Shown here piece by piece: positions 52,462 to 61,733 of a stretch of 64,000 nucleotides of DNA (positions are counted from its first letter, which is position 1; each line of letters starts with the position of its first letter). The position numbers and the translations under genes are program-made. The stretch spans positions 1,567,127 through 1,631,126 of the forward strand of contig NZ_CP142850.1 in the NCBI RefSeq assembly GCF_036287235.1, given 5' to 3'. The stretch comes from Exiguobacterium sp. 9-2 (GTDB lineage Bacteria > Bacillota > Bacilli > Exiguobacteriales > Exiguobacteriaceae). A model generated the notes under the pieces. The model was not told the DNA's origin. It saw nothing but the letters and a program-made list of their open reading frames with translations, and did not search any database.

Positions 52462-52878
52462 ATGTTACCGACATCGATTTATTCGTTATCAGCTGGAGCG
52501 GTCGTCTTGAATGACCAAAACGAGATTCTTTTGATCCAAGGACCAGATCGCGGTTGGGAGTTTCCGGGTGGCATCGTCGAGCCTGGGGAAAGTGCAGCTG
52601 ACGGTATCATTCGCGAAGTCAAAGAAGAGTCTGGAATTGAGATTGAAATCGTGAAATTTTGCGGCATCTATCAAAATCTCGAGGCGAATGTCTGTGCGAC
52701 CTGTTGGCTTGCAAAAGCGATTGGTGGTCAACCGCAGACGAGCAGCGAAAGTTTAGCAGTCGGTTTTTTCCCGCTCGAAGAAGTGTTACGACGCGTAACG
52801 TGGTCGAACTTCAGCGAACGAATCATACATATCTTAGATGAACAGTCTCATCCGTTTTTCGTAGCTTTTACCCCATAA
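52462..52878 (+). CDS. NUDIX hydrolase
   Basis: 138 residues with an intact Nudix box: GGIVEPGESAADGIIREV followed by KEESGI (G-x5-E-x7-REV-x-EE-x-G). Hydrolyses nucleoside diphosphate derivatives; substrate unknown. ATG 52462 follows AGGAGGAAG; an earlier frame start lies inside the permease gene. Located between the two permease genes, where it interrupts the transporter set. Confidence 0.88.
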   Translation: MLPTSIYSLSAGAVVLNDQNEILLIQGPDRGWEFPGGIVEPGESAADGIIREVKEESGIEIEIVKFCGIYQNLEANVCATCWLAKAIGGQPQTSSESLAVGFFPLEEVLRRVTWSNFSERIIHILDEQSHPFFVAFTP

Positions 52879-52892
52879 AAGGAGGAATGACG

Positions 52893-55511
52893 ATGTTTCA
52901 TTTTGTCTTAAACCAGTGGCGCCGGCAACGTGGAAAATTCATTTTGACGCTCGTCGGTGCGCTCATCATCAGCGCTGGACTCAGTCTGATGTTCAACTTG
53001 ACCGATTCAAGTCAGGGTACGGTCGAGCAGACGTTACAAAAGAAATGGTCGTCCGCGTATGATATCGTCGTTCGACCGAAAGGCAGTCAGATGTCGACGG
53101 AGTCGAATGATTTGCTGGAGCCCAACTACTTAAACAGTATTACAGGTGGTATTTCTTTCGCACAGTATGAAAAAATCAAACAGATCGAGGATGTGGACAT
53201 TGCCGCGCCAGTAGCGGTGATAGGATATGCCAATATCGGTCTAACCATCAAAGATCAGATGACAGCTCCGAAAGCCCCTGGGTTCTATCGCATTTCTCGC
53301 ACGGAGTACAGTGATTCCGGATTGAAGAAGGAGAAGCTCTTCACGACCAACATCCATGCCATCAAGAGTGACGTCTCTTCTGAATTACGCATCCCAAACC
53401 TCGATAACTTCTTCGTCGAGGATATCAACCCTTCGAAGATGGCGATGATTGTCGCAATCGACCCGGAACAAGAAGCACGCCTCGTCGGTCTCGATAAAAG
53501 CGTCAAGAAAAGTCCCACATCCCGTTATTTCGAAGAGACGGACCAAGCAAATCCGACATCTAATGTCGTTAACGGTTTTACGTTACCGATCCTCATCAAT
53601 CCGAATACTTCAGATGCGGGATATACCGACTTTAAAATCGAACGGCTTGATTTACCATTTAAAACGGAACAACAACAGACGGAGACAATCGACCGCCTCC
53701 AACAGCAATCAGAACTACAGGATTATTTAGGAACGATTAAAAGTAAAACACTCGAAACGAAACGTATTTCCGCAAAACGTCTAGATTCACTGTTGTTCAA
53801 TGCTTTAGCAAAACCAGATTCCGTGAAACGAAAAGAACTTGAAGTCACCTCATCTGGACAGCTACTCTACCGGACGGGAGCTTTAAACTATACTGCAACC
53901 GATAGCCCGTTTCCGAAGCGATGGAGTCAAGCCTACTCGTTGAACAGCGAGACGCTTCAAACTGATCAATCGCTTTTTGATATTCCCATCCTCCCCTCAA
54001 AAGGATACCGTCCCGTCCAGTTCAGCAAGATGAAAGTCAAAGATACAGACACGAAAGAAGTATCTGAACTTACTCCAACCGTCGACTTTGATGTCATCGG
54101 ATTGTTTGACCCGAAAAAAATCACAGTATCCAAAGATCCGTTGAATGAACTACCGTTAGAAACGTATCGCCCGGCGACCGCTAATCTGGTCCTTGATGCA
54201 ACAGGAAAGCCGATCAATCCGTCACCTACCATCAATTCATCGAATAACCCGGTTGACCTATTGACGGGTTCACCGAATATTTTAACGACCTTAAACGCCG
54301 CTCAACTGATCAACGGAAAACAATCCATTTCGTCCATCCGTTTAAAAATCAGTGGTGCCAAACAGATGGGTGAGAAGTCCGAACAATTACTCCAAGACGT
54401 GAAGCAACAAATCGAGCGAGAAACCGGTCTCATCGCTACGATCACCAAAGGTTCCTCTCCTCAACCGGTCGTCACGAAGGTGATCGATGACGGGAAGACG
54501 CTCGGTTGGATTGAACAACCTTGGATCCACATCGGTGCTGCGATGACAATCTTCCGCGAGACGAGCGTCGGGTTCTCCGGTGTCATCTTCGCGATGCTTG
54601 CCGTCGCCATCGTCTATGTCCTCGCGACGAGCTACGTCTCAATGCTCGCCCGCCGGAAAGAATTCGCTGTTTTACTCGCACTCGGCTGGCGGACGAAGGA
54701 TCTCTACAAAATCGTTTTGATCGAGGCGGCGATCCTCGCTGGATTCGTCTCGACGATCGCCTTGATTGTCGAAGGCATCTTCTCGTATGTCCGTAATGAA
54801 GCGATGAACGGCTGGAGCTTCCTCTGGATCGCACTGTTTAGTCTCGTTATCTACCTCGCCGGCGCCACTTGGTCGGCGTGGACGATTCGCCGGATCTCGC
54901 CGTACGAAGCGATCAAAACAGGCGAGTATGCAAAGGCGGCTCGTGTCGGACTAAAGCTTCGTTCGACCGTGACATTGGCGCTAAAAGAACTGATCGGGAA
55001 ATGGAAGCGTAATAGCCTGTCCGTTCTCTCAATCGCTCTTCCAACGGCTCTGCTGACGTTCTTCTTATTCGTAACGTTCCATTTACAAGGAGTGCTTTAT
55101 ACATCATGGCTCGGACAATTCGTTGCCTTGCAAGTCGGTCCGATGCATTACGTGACGATGGGCGTTGCAATCACAATCGCTATTTTGACGACGGGTGAAA
55201 TTATGTGGCAAAACGTCACCGATCGCCGCGCCTCACTCGCCGTCTTAAAAGCGCTCGGCTGGACGAACAGAGCGATCCGTCAGTTGATCGTCCTTGAAGG
55301 CTTCCTCGTCGGTTTAATTTCCGGCATCATTGGACTGATCGTTGCCTATTCGACGATTTATGTCTTGTATGACCTCGTACCGTGGAATGAACCGTTGTTG
55401 ATTGGCGTATCGCTTGCCTTACCGATTTTATTCGGTGTCATCGCCGCCTTCATCCCAGCTCAACTGGCAGCACGTGTCCAACCGTATCAAGAACTAAAAG
55501 ATGCTTCGTAA
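52893..55511 (+). CDS. FtsX-type ABC permease B
   Basis: 872 residues, paralogue of permease A. Over the last 350 residues only about nine substitutions are seen; the first 80 differ at about ten positions. Residues about 90-500 diverge strongly although short islands such as LVGLDKSV, KDPLNELP and TYRP stay. ATG 52893 matches permease A's start, with GGAGG seven bases upstream; ATG 52887 is too close. No ATPase of its own nearby. Confidence 0.82.
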   Translation: MFHFVLNQWRRQRGKFILTLVGALIISAGLSLMFNLTDSSQGTVEQTLQKKWSSAYDIVVRPKGSQMSTESNDLLEPNYLNSITGGISFAQYEKIKQIEDVDIAAPVAVIGYANIGLTIKDQMTAPKAPGFYRISRTEYSDSGLKKEKLFTTNIHAIKSDVSSELRIPNLDNFFVEDINPSKMAMIVAIDPEQEARLVGLDKSVKKSPTSRYFEETDQANPTSNVVNGFTLPILINPNTSDAGYTDFKIERLDLPFKTEQQQTETIDRLQQQSELQDYLGTIKSKTLETKRISAKRLDSLLFNALAKPDSVKRKELEVTSSGQLLYRTGALNYTATDSPFPKRWSQAYSLNSETLQTDQSLFDIPILPSKGYRPVQFSKMKVKDTDTKEVSELTPTVDFDVIGLFDPKKITVSKDPLNELPLETYRPATANLVLDATGKPINPSPTINSSNNPVDLLTGSPNILTTLNAAQLINGKQSISSIRLKISGAKQMGEKSEQLLQDVKQQIERETGLIATITKGSSPQPVVTKVIDDGKTLGWIEQPWIHIGAAMTIFRETSVGFSGVIFAMLAVAIVYVLATSYVSMLARRKEFAVLLALGWRTKDLYKIVLIEAAILAGFVSTIALIVEGIFSYVRNEAMNGWSFLWIALFSLVIYLAGATWSAWTIRRISPYEAIKTGEYAKAARVGLKLRSTVTLALKELIGKWKRNSLSVLSIALPTALLTFFLFVTFHLQGVLYTSWLGQFVALQVGPMHYVTMGVAITIAILTTGEIMWQNVTDRRASLAVLKALGWTNRAIRQLIVLEGFLVGLISGIIGLIVAYSTIYVLYDLVPWNEPLLIGVSLALPILFGVIAAFIPAQLAARVQPYQELKDAS

Positions 55512-55528
55512 ACTAAGGAGTTGTACAC

Positions 55529-56056
55529 ATGAATTCTATTCAGGCAATATTTCTTGACCGAGACGGAACGATTGGTGGAGATGCTACCGTCCACTACCCT
55601 GGAACGTTTGCGTTATTTCCATACGTTTCTTCGTTAATCGAACGCTTACGTAATCAAGGGATTTTACTGATTGCGTTCACGAATCAACCTGGTATCTCAA
55701 AAGGATTTGCCCGTGAAGAGGATTTTCGGACAGAATTACTGAGCTTCGGCTTTGATGATATGCTGATTTGTCCGCATGCAGCGGAAGATTGCTGCACTTG
55801 TCGCAAACCATCACCTGAATTATTAAGGCAAGCACAAGCAAAACACGATCTCCGACTCGATCAATGTGTCGTCATCGGGGACCGGTGGAGTGATATGGTG
55901 GCAGCTGCGCACGCCGGGTGTATCAAAATCTTAGTCCGAACCGGTGCCGGAGAGAGCTCCATTCGTGATTACGCTGACCGGGTGGAACAAGCAAACGTCG
56001 ACTATATTGCCGACGACTTAACGGACGCGATCGCTTGGCTCGATACGCAAAACTGA
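55529..56056 (+). CDS. HAD phosphatase, GmhB/histidinol-phosphatase type
   Basis: 175 residues. FLDRDGT (motif I), TNQPGIS (motif II), zinc-binding CPHAAEDCCTCRKP with K of motif III, and VVIGDRWSDMVAA (motif IV). The zinc loop is typical of GmhB-like sugar phosphatases. The substrate may be a sugar phosphate or nucleotide. AAGGAG precedes the ATG; 17 bases after permease B, so it may share its transcript. Confidence 0.82.
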   Translation: MNSIQAIFLDRDGTIGGDATVHYPGTFALFPYVSSLIERLRNQGILLIAFTNQPGISKGFAREEDFRTELLSFGFDDMLICPHAAEDCCTCRKPSPELLRQAQAKHDLRLDQCVVIGDRWSDMVAAAHAGCIKILVRTGAGESSIRDYADRVEQANVDYIADDLTDAIAWLDTQN

Positions 56057-56063
56057 ACAAACA

Positions 56064-56100
56064 AAAAGGCGCGCTTCCACAATGGAAGTCACGCCTTTGT
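56064..56100. terminator. Terminator
   Basis: AAAGGCGxGCTTCCA pairs with TGGAAGTCACGCCTTT (two mismatches), T-rich on the plus side; it also ends the micro-protein transcript coming from the opposite direction. Confidence 0.78.
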
Positions 56101-56186
56101 TATTTCTTCGAACGTTTTGGTTGAGAAGATGCGTAGACACTAACCGCTATCACAAATAAGATTGCAAACCATGTCCAAAATGACAT
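56100..56186 (-). CDS. Unannotated 28-residue membrane protein
   Basis: ATG at 56186 preceded by AAAGGAGGCGATGAC, an ideal ribosome site. The protein begins MSFWTWFAILFVIAVSVY, a single membrane helix, and ends in a basic tail (KRSKK). Too short for usual gene callers. Function unknown; typical of small membrane proteins that regulate a larger partner. Confidence 0.6.
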   Translation of the reverse strand: MSFWTWFAILFVIAVSVYASSQPKRSKK

Positions 56187-56257
56187 GTCATCGCCTCCTT
56201 TAAATAATGCATAGGTACTTTAACTACCTTCTTTTTATTACCAATAAATCCCTGCAA

Positions 56258-56380
56258 TCATTTATTAGCAATTTTTCGTAATAGATAAAGCGCGTAGATG
56301 ATCGATGGAACAGCCATCGCCATGAGGATGAGATGGACACTTCCGAATAACACGTTCATAGCTAGATTAAATTCTGACAC
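56258..56380 (-). CDS. Unannotated 40-residue membrane protein
   Basis: GTG at 56380 with AGGAGG upstream. One long helix (LFGSVHLILMAMAVPSIIYA), basic end (LLRKIANK). Codes in the same direction as the 28-residue protein, 71 bases before it, so they may form one transcript. Function unknown. Confidence 0.55.
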   Translation of the reverse strand: MSEFNLAMNVLFGSVHLILMAMAVPSIIYALYLLRKIANK

Positions 56381-56538
56381 TTTTGTTTCCTCCTATATTT
56401 CGATGGTTCTTTTATATTTATTCTACTATAATAATGCATTTACTATTTTTTGAACCCTTACAATTATGTAATAATTTTCAATTCCCCTTCATTATGAAGG
56501 GATTCACGTTACACTGAACGTACGAAACAGAGGTGAAT

Positions 56539-57234
56539 ATGTTGCAATTAACATTTGAGTACATGCCTTATTATTACGATGATGATCTTCAATTGATTCC
56601 AAATGATTTTTCAGACCCTGATAATTTGCGCTTCGTCATCGAACAAGACTACACGTCAGCTTTTAGCATCTTTACGAATCCAGACGATGAATCCTCCTCG
56701 TTTGAAAGTTCATTTCTTGAGCAGTGGTTTCATCGATTACAAGCTTTCCCACTATTCGTCTGTGTAGAGGTGAATCGTTATGACGAAGAAGAGTTTGAAG
56801 CGTTATGTCGCTTTTGTTCAATTACATATAATGATTTAACACCACTTGCGGACAAACGTTTCATCGTCGCTGAACTGAAGCATGTTACCGATTTTCAACA
56901 CCTGTATTCTTACTTACATTCCCACGCGAGTTGGAATGATCTTGTCATCTGGTCGACCAAACCAAATGTCTTCCGGATTGAATACCGAACGCACTACTAC
57001 TCCGAAAGACCAGAAAAAACGGTCATCGTCTCCATGCAGGAAAACATGTCTATCTTTGCGTTCAGCTACGATGCAGATGTCGTGAATGTTGTCTCGAATC
57101 AACCGTTTTTTGAGACGGCCGATCGCCTGTTTAATACCTTACCCGACTTCGTTATTCCAACCTTGATTGACGACACGGAGGACATACAAAAAAGGAGTGA
57201 ACAGCTTGCATGCCCTAACAAAACAACTAACTGA
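56539..57234 (+). CDS. Conserved protein of unknown function
   Basis: 231 residues, soluble, rich in aromatic and acidic residues, with YMPYYYDDD near the N-terminus. Starts at ATG 56539 after AGAGGTG. Its last 29 bases overlap the next gene. No family recognised. First gene of an operon with the duplicated family. Confidence 0.55.
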   Translation: MLQLTFEYMPYYYDDDLQLIPNDFSDPDNLRFVIEQDYTSAFSIFTNPDDESSSFESSFLEQWFHRLQAFPLFVCVEVNRYDEEEFEALCRFCSITYNDLTPLADKRFIVAELKHVTDFQHLYSYLHSHASWNDLVIWSTKPNVFRIEYRTHYYSERPEKTVIVSMQENMSIFAFSYDADVVNVVSNQPFFETADRLFNTLPDFVIPTLIDDTEDIQKRSEQLACPNKTTN

Positions 57235-58462
57235 ATACATGCTCGAGAAATATCAGTTAACCGATTATGTACTCTATGAATCGTCCTACGCTCGACACAA
57301 ACTGAACTACCAAACCGTTTACTCTTTTGAAACGTTTTGGATTCCGCGAGGTGCATCGGTTATCGAGGAAGAGGATGGCACGATGCTTCCTGAAGGAACC
57401 GTGCAGATTACAATTGACCCTGTTACGAAACGAACGACGACGTTATCCTTACACGGTCTGAACTCGATTCATTCCGTGCCTGACGATTTACGTGATCCAA
57501 CCACTCGGATCGTTTGGATCGAATCAGAGACCGATATGATCCATGGTACGCATTTCATGCTCGAAGAAGAAAACGACACTTTTTTCAGTTATATGAGTTG
57601 TCACGAAGGGATTCGGCTGTCTCCCGGTTGTTTCATTCACTTAACGTTAACGGAAAATGGTCAACTCGATGAGTTGTTCCTATACGGTCCTCATCCGAGT
57701 GATCATCATGTGAAACAGGAACCTTTCGCTTTAACGCTCGAGGACATCGACTCGCTAGCTAAACAACAAATAAAGTGGTTCTCCTATACAAAACCAGGAC
57801 ATCAATACGCGCATACTGTCGTCGAGACGATCGTGACGCAAGAAGGATCTATCCTTGTTCCTAGTAAACTGGATTTCACGTCATCATTTGATCGAAATGA
57901 CATCTTAACGTGGGCAAATCCGTCAACTTCAATTCTCAAACGCCATCCTTTCCAATCAGCAGCAAGCGTGACAGCAGAGGATGCGATCATGCAGACCGAA
58001 CATCCTGATTTTCGTCCGATCCAGCAAGAGACGGTGAACGCCTGTCGAAACGCGATTCAAGAAATCGTCCAAAACGTCTACCCCAGTGAATCCGGACAAT
58101 GGATGATTCGTCATATCTACCGGCAACACCCCAACCTTGCTGTCAAATTATCTCGCGCGAATCCGACGTCCTATGTTGATCAGCAAAGACGCATCACGAT
58201 TCTCCTTGATGAAAAGACGCTTGACTGGATTAGCTTGACCGACGATCAGGAACTCCATACCGCGCTCGCATCCGTTACTCCACCGAAGCTCGAAGATGAT
58301 CAGCAAGATATCATTTTCCATGCATTACGTCCGTACCTTTTGCTCACGCCGCGTTATGTGTTCGATGTCTCAAAAGGTCACTACGTTCTTTGTGGTTTGC
58401 TTGACTCGAACCATGCCTACTTACCAGCAACAAATGAGATCGTTTTATTACGTGATCTATAA
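57206..58462 (+). CDS. Unknown protein, first of tandem paralogues
   Basis: 418 residues, soluble. TTG 57206, eight bases after AAAGGAG, is chosen; GTG 57197 overlaps the ribosome site. It aligns along its whole length with the next protein: LTKxLxxxxxxKYQLxDYVLxE at the start, GIRLxPGxFIxLxLT in the middle, and YVLCGLLDSNHAYLPATNE, VLLRDL at the end. Two similar halves may be present, but no known domain is recognised. Confidence 0.6.
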   Translation: MHALTKQLTEYMLEKYQLTDYVLYESSYARHKLNYQTVYSFETFWIPRGASVIEEEDGTMLPEGTVQITIDPVTKRTTTLSLHGLNSIHSVPDDLRDPTTRIVWIESETDMIHGTHFMLEEENDTFFSYMSCHEGIRLSPGCFIHLTLTENGQLDELFLYGPHPSDHHVKQEPFALTLEDIDSLAKQQIKWFSYTKPGHQYAHTVVETIVTQEGSILVPSKLDFTSSFDRNDILTWANPSTSILKRHPFQSAASVTAEDAIMQTEHPDFRPIQQETVNACRNAIQEIVQNVYPSESGQWMIRHIYRQHPNLAVKLSRANPTSYVDQQRRITILLDEKTLDWISLTDDQELHTALASVTPPKLEDDQQDIIFHALRPYLLLTPRYVFDVSKGHYVLCGLLDSNHAYLPATNEIVLLRDL

Positions 58463-58492
58463 AGTGAAGTTAGATACGAAGGAGTGAACGAG

Positions 58493-59746
58493 TTGCATCC
58501 ATTAACGAAAGATTTAATCTCCCATATCCAAGACAAATATCAACTGAACGATTATGTCTTACATGAGACCTTCTATCGCCGTGAAAAAATTCATGGTGAA
58601 ACGCAATATTCGCTTGAGACGTGTTGGTTCCCCATCAATCACGGTCCTTGGTCTGAAGATGAGAATTATCCAGACGGTACGATAGAGATCCAAGTCGATA
58701 CGGCTACAAAACGAACGACTTCGATCCACAAAAATGGCACTGTCACGATTCATTCTCTTCCAGAGGATTTACGTGATTTAGACATTCGGATTGCATGGCT
58801 TGAGCAAGAATTAGGAATGACGTTCGAGAAGCAGTTCATGTTCCTTACGCATCAAGATTCCCTGTATCAGTATGTCAACTGTCATCACGGGATTCGCCTC
58901 TTCCCCGGTCTGTTCATATCGCTTGAGCTAACGAATGAAGGAGCGCTCGATTCTTTCAGTGTCTATGGAACCCCCGCGCTGAGTAACAAGTATCTGACTG
59001 AACTGTTCACATTATCCCTTGAACAAACGGCTCCCATCATCTCGCAACAGTTCCGGAGTTTTTCAGTTCCTAACGAACACCAACACAAACTAGCATATGC
59101 AATTGAAGAAATCTTTGTTTCTCAAGACGGCTTGCGCACGTATCCTCTAAGTAATCCCGAAACTTCGTCCGTTGCCATGAACGAGATCGTAACATGGGAA
59201 AAACCGTCCACGTTCTCCTATACGCGCAAATTGATTAAGCGGCGAGACACCGTCACGGCACGCGATGCCGAAGCTCAAACGCCACATCCGGATTACCGAC
59301 CGTTGACTGACGAGATGCTGGAAACCTGTCAGTCGATTGCTGTAGACCTCATCGCTGCCGAGTATCCGGAGGAGTCCGGAGCGTGGACGATTCAAGAAAT
59401 CAATCGGGATTTCCCATTCATTAACGTAGTAGTACGCCGGACTCGTGACGATATAAATCTCGCTTACAAACGTCGTTTGACGATTCTCCTGATGGAAGAT
59501 ACTTACGAAGTCAGCCTAATCGTTGATAACGAAGCATTTATTGATCTCTATCATGACTCGACACAAGGATTGCCTGATAGCGTTCCGGAAGAAGTCATAC
59601 GTCACGCACTCATGCCTTACCTGACATTGAAACCGTATTATGTCTTCGACCGGGCACTTGACCACTATGTTCTCTGTGGTTTGCTTGACTCGAACCACGC
59701 TTACTTATCAGCAACGAACGAAGTCGTCTTATTACGCGACTTATAG
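58493..59746 (+). CDS. Unknown protein, second of tandem paralogues
   Basis: 417 residues, paralogue of the 57206 product. It again uses TTG after AAGGAG at eight bases. The final residues are almost identical to those of the first copy (DSNHAYLSATNEVVLLRDL). The two proteins, encoded next to each other with the 56539 gene, probably act in the same pathway or complex. No signal peptide or membrane helix. Confidence 0.6.
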   Translation: MHPLTKDLISHIQDKYQLNDYVLHETFYRREKIHGETQYSLETCWFPINHGPWSEDENYPDGTIEIQVDTATKRTTSIHKNGTVTIHSLPEDLRDLDIRIAWLEQELGMTFEKQFMFLTHQDSLYQYVNCHHGIRLFPGLFISLELTNEGALDSFSVYGTPALSNKYLTELFTLSLEQTAPIISQQFRSFSVPNEHQHKLAYAIEEIFVSQDGLRTYPLSNPETSSVAMNEIVTWEKPSTFSYTRKLIKRRDTVTARDAEAQTPHPDYRPLTDEMLETCQSIAVDLIAAEYPEESGAWTIQEINRDFPFINVVVRRTRDDINLAYKRRLTILLMEDTYEVSLIVDNEAFIDLYHDSTQGLPDSVPEEVIRHALMPYLTLKPYYVFDRALDHYVLCGLLDSNHAYLSATNEVVLLRDL

Positions 59747-59747
59747 G

Positions 59748-60278
59748 TCAATTCAGCCATTGATCTATCCGATTTCTTACGACTTGCGGAAGAACGAGGC
59801 TTCTCAGTTGTTCGAGACGCTTACGGTCGACTTCCTGTTTCATAAATACGTCTTCAATCATCGCGACCTTTTGTTCTCGTCCTGGAATCAGTTGATAAAT
59901 GACATACCAATCAACGAGTGACATGAACGGACGTCCAGCTGAATCGATTGATTGTTCATCAAACGGATAGATGAACACGCCCTCGCCATGACGAATCTGC
60001 AGTCCGCTCATCAAATCGATATCGATTCCTTCAATGATAAATTCTTGGAACACTTCCGTCGCGTAAAGTGACGTCTTGTCTTGTTCGACGACAGTCCCCA
60101 TGTCCGCCAACAGTTGGACTGCTCGTTCGGCGTCCGCTAACGCGACGACGAGATCGATGTCGCGCGGTACAACTGGTAGTCCATGCTGCGCCAACAATAA
60201 TGAACCACCGATACCAAAATGAATCCGTTCTTGCTGCAAACAAACGACGACTTTTTCTAAGACTTGCTCAAGACTCAT
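59748..60278 (-). CDS. Nucleotidyltransferase-like protein
   Basis: 176 residues with an MNT-type core: GIGGSLLLAQHGLPVVPRDIDLVV (GG-x-S, D-x-D). Often linked to toxin-antitoxin or regulatory nucleotidylation. Its start overlaps the TetR gene end by four bases, so the two are coupled. The stop lies one base from the end of the convergent paralogue gene. Confidence 0.68.
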   Translation of the reverse strand: MSLEQVLEKVVVCLQQERIHFGIGGSLLLAQHGLPVVPRDIDLVVALADAERAVQLLADMGTVVEQDKTSLYATEVFQEFIIEGIDIDLMSGLQIRHGEGVFIYPFDEQSIDSAGRPFMSLVDWYVIYQLIPGREQKVAMIEDVFMKQEVDRKRLEQLRSLVLPQVVRNRIDQWLN

Positions 60279-60862
60279 CGCCGGAACCCCGCTGCTCGAA
60301 ACGGTCCTTCCATCGAAATCGTAAAGACAATTCGAGCAATTTCATCCGGTGATGTCTCGTTTGGGTGGCTCAACCAGGATTCGATGACACCGAGATGGGC
60401 GGCTGAGAGATAGGCAATGAGATAATTTTCTGGAACGAGCCGTTCTCCTTGTTCCGGTAGTCCCGAGAACAGAATCTGTTGCATGTAATCACGGACCCGC
60501 TTCCGAAACATCCCGTCACTCGTCGGACTGAGTAAGATCCGCATCAGCGTCCGGTGTTCATAAAGAAACGTTAGAAACGGGATGATTCGTCGGTATGGTG
60601 AGTCCTCCGTTTTGTTGATCAGGACGAATGGAATCTCGCGTTCGAACGTCGCTTCGATCTTTTCAAAAACCTCATTCGTCATCCGCTCGAGCAGTTCGTA
60701 TTTATCCGCGTAATGATGGTAGAACGTCCCGCGATTGACTTCCGCCCGTTCCGTCAACAACTTAATCGTCACGGCGTCAAAACCGACTTCGTCGATCAGC
60801 TGAAGGAACGTCTCGCGTATCCTCCGGTCGGTCCGGATAACGCGTAAATCCTGTTTTTTCAT
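60275..60862 (-). CDS. TetR-family transcriptional regulator
   Basis: 195 residues. HTH in the first 55 residues (TIKLLTERAEVNRGTFYHHY), helical C-terminal domain with TetR_C_24-like segment. ATG 60862 after AGAGG. Divergent from an ABC-2 exporter, which it likely represses through the palindrome at 60899-60914. Confidence 0.85.
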   Translation of the reverse strand: MKKQDLRVIRTDRRIRETFLQLIDEVGFDAVTIKLLTERAEVNRGTFYHHYADKYELLERMTNEVFEKIEATFEREIPFVLINKTEDSPYRRIIPFLTFLYEHRTLMRILLSPTSDGMFRKRVRDYMQQILFSGLPEQGERLVPENYLIAYLSAAHLGVIESWLSHPNETSPDEIARIVFTISMEGPFRAAGFRR

Positions 60863-60898
60863 CGAAATCGCCTCTTTCTTCAACAGTTTTTCAGGAAG

Positions 60899-60914
60899 TG
60901 TCGCTTAAGCGACA
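60899..60914. promoter_or_regulatory. Perfect 16-base palindrome, likely TetR operator
   Basis: TGTCGCTTAAGCGACA. It stands 37 bases before the tetR start and 20 bases upstream of the exporter's -35 box. Length and symmetry are those of TetR-family operators. Confidence 0.65.
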
Positions 60915-60933
60915 GATGAACGTTAACTGGTCA

Positions 60934-60962
60934 TTGCTCCCAGTTTCTCTCCCTTTTATAAT
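60934..60962 (+). promoter_or_regulatory. Promoter of ABC-2 exporter operon
   Basis: TTGCTC (60934-60939), 17 bases, TATAAT (60957-60962). Confidence 0.65.
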
Positions 60963-61016
60963 GAAATTAATCAACACGTTGTTCAATAATTATTTCATAA
61001 AAGGAGGGAGAATACG

Positions 61017-61733
61017 ATGGATTTACAATTGCACGGTGTATCAAAATCGTTTCATCAACAGAACGTCCTCCAACAGATTGATCTTTTGATTCCGTCCGGT
61101 GAAATTTGTGGTTTGCTCGGTCCGTCAGGTTCTGGTAAGACGACACTGATTCGTTTGATGATTGGTGCGATCCAGGCAGACGCAGGTTCGATTCAGATTG
61201 GTGACACTTCGATGCCAAGCTTCAAGATGTTATCGCAGATTGGTTTCATGCCACAAAACGATGCTTTGTATGAGGATTTATCGGGGCTTGCGAACCTGCA
61301 ATTTTTCGGTTCCTTATACAACATGTCCCGTCAGGATTTAGCAAAACGCATCGAGGAGGTCTTGACACTCGTCGATTTAACGAATGATCAAAAAAAGCTC
61401 GTTCGTCATTATTCCGGTGGGATGAAGAAACGATTGTCCCTCGCCATCTCAATCCTGCATCGTCCGAGCGTCTTATTCCTGGATGAGCCGACCGTCGGGA
61501 TTGATCCCGTGTTACGCCGCCAGATTTGGAATCAATTCCAAGCGATTCGTGCGCAAGGCACGACGATCGTCGTCTCGACCCACGTCATGGATGAAATCAA
61601 TGAATGTGACCGGGCAGCATTGATCTATAACGGTCGGATTATCGCTTACGATCCGCTCGCTCGTTTGCTCGCACAGACTGAAAACGGTCAGGTCGAGGAA
61701 CTGTTCCTGCTCGCTGGAAAGGACGTGACATGA
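61017..61733 (+). CDS. ABC-2 exporter ATPase
   Basis: 238 residues. Walker A GPSGSGKTT, signature YSGGMKKR, Walker B VLFLDEPTV and H-loop STHVMDE intact. The CcmA/NatA class that drives drug or lipid export. AAAGGAGGGAG precedes the ATG. Overlaps the permease gene by four bases. Confidence 0.9.
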   Translation: MDLQLHGVSKSFHQQNVLQQIDLLIPSGEICGLLGPSGSGKTTLIRLMIGAIQADAGSIQIGDTSMPSFKMLSQIGFMPQNDALYEDLSGLANLQFFGSLYNMSRQDLAKRIEEVLTLVDLTNDQKKLVRHYSGGMKKRLSLAISILHRPSVLFLDEPTVGIDPVLRRQIWNQFQAIRAQGTTIVVSTHVMDEINECDRAALIYNGRIIAYDPLARLLAQTENGQVEELFLLAGKDVT

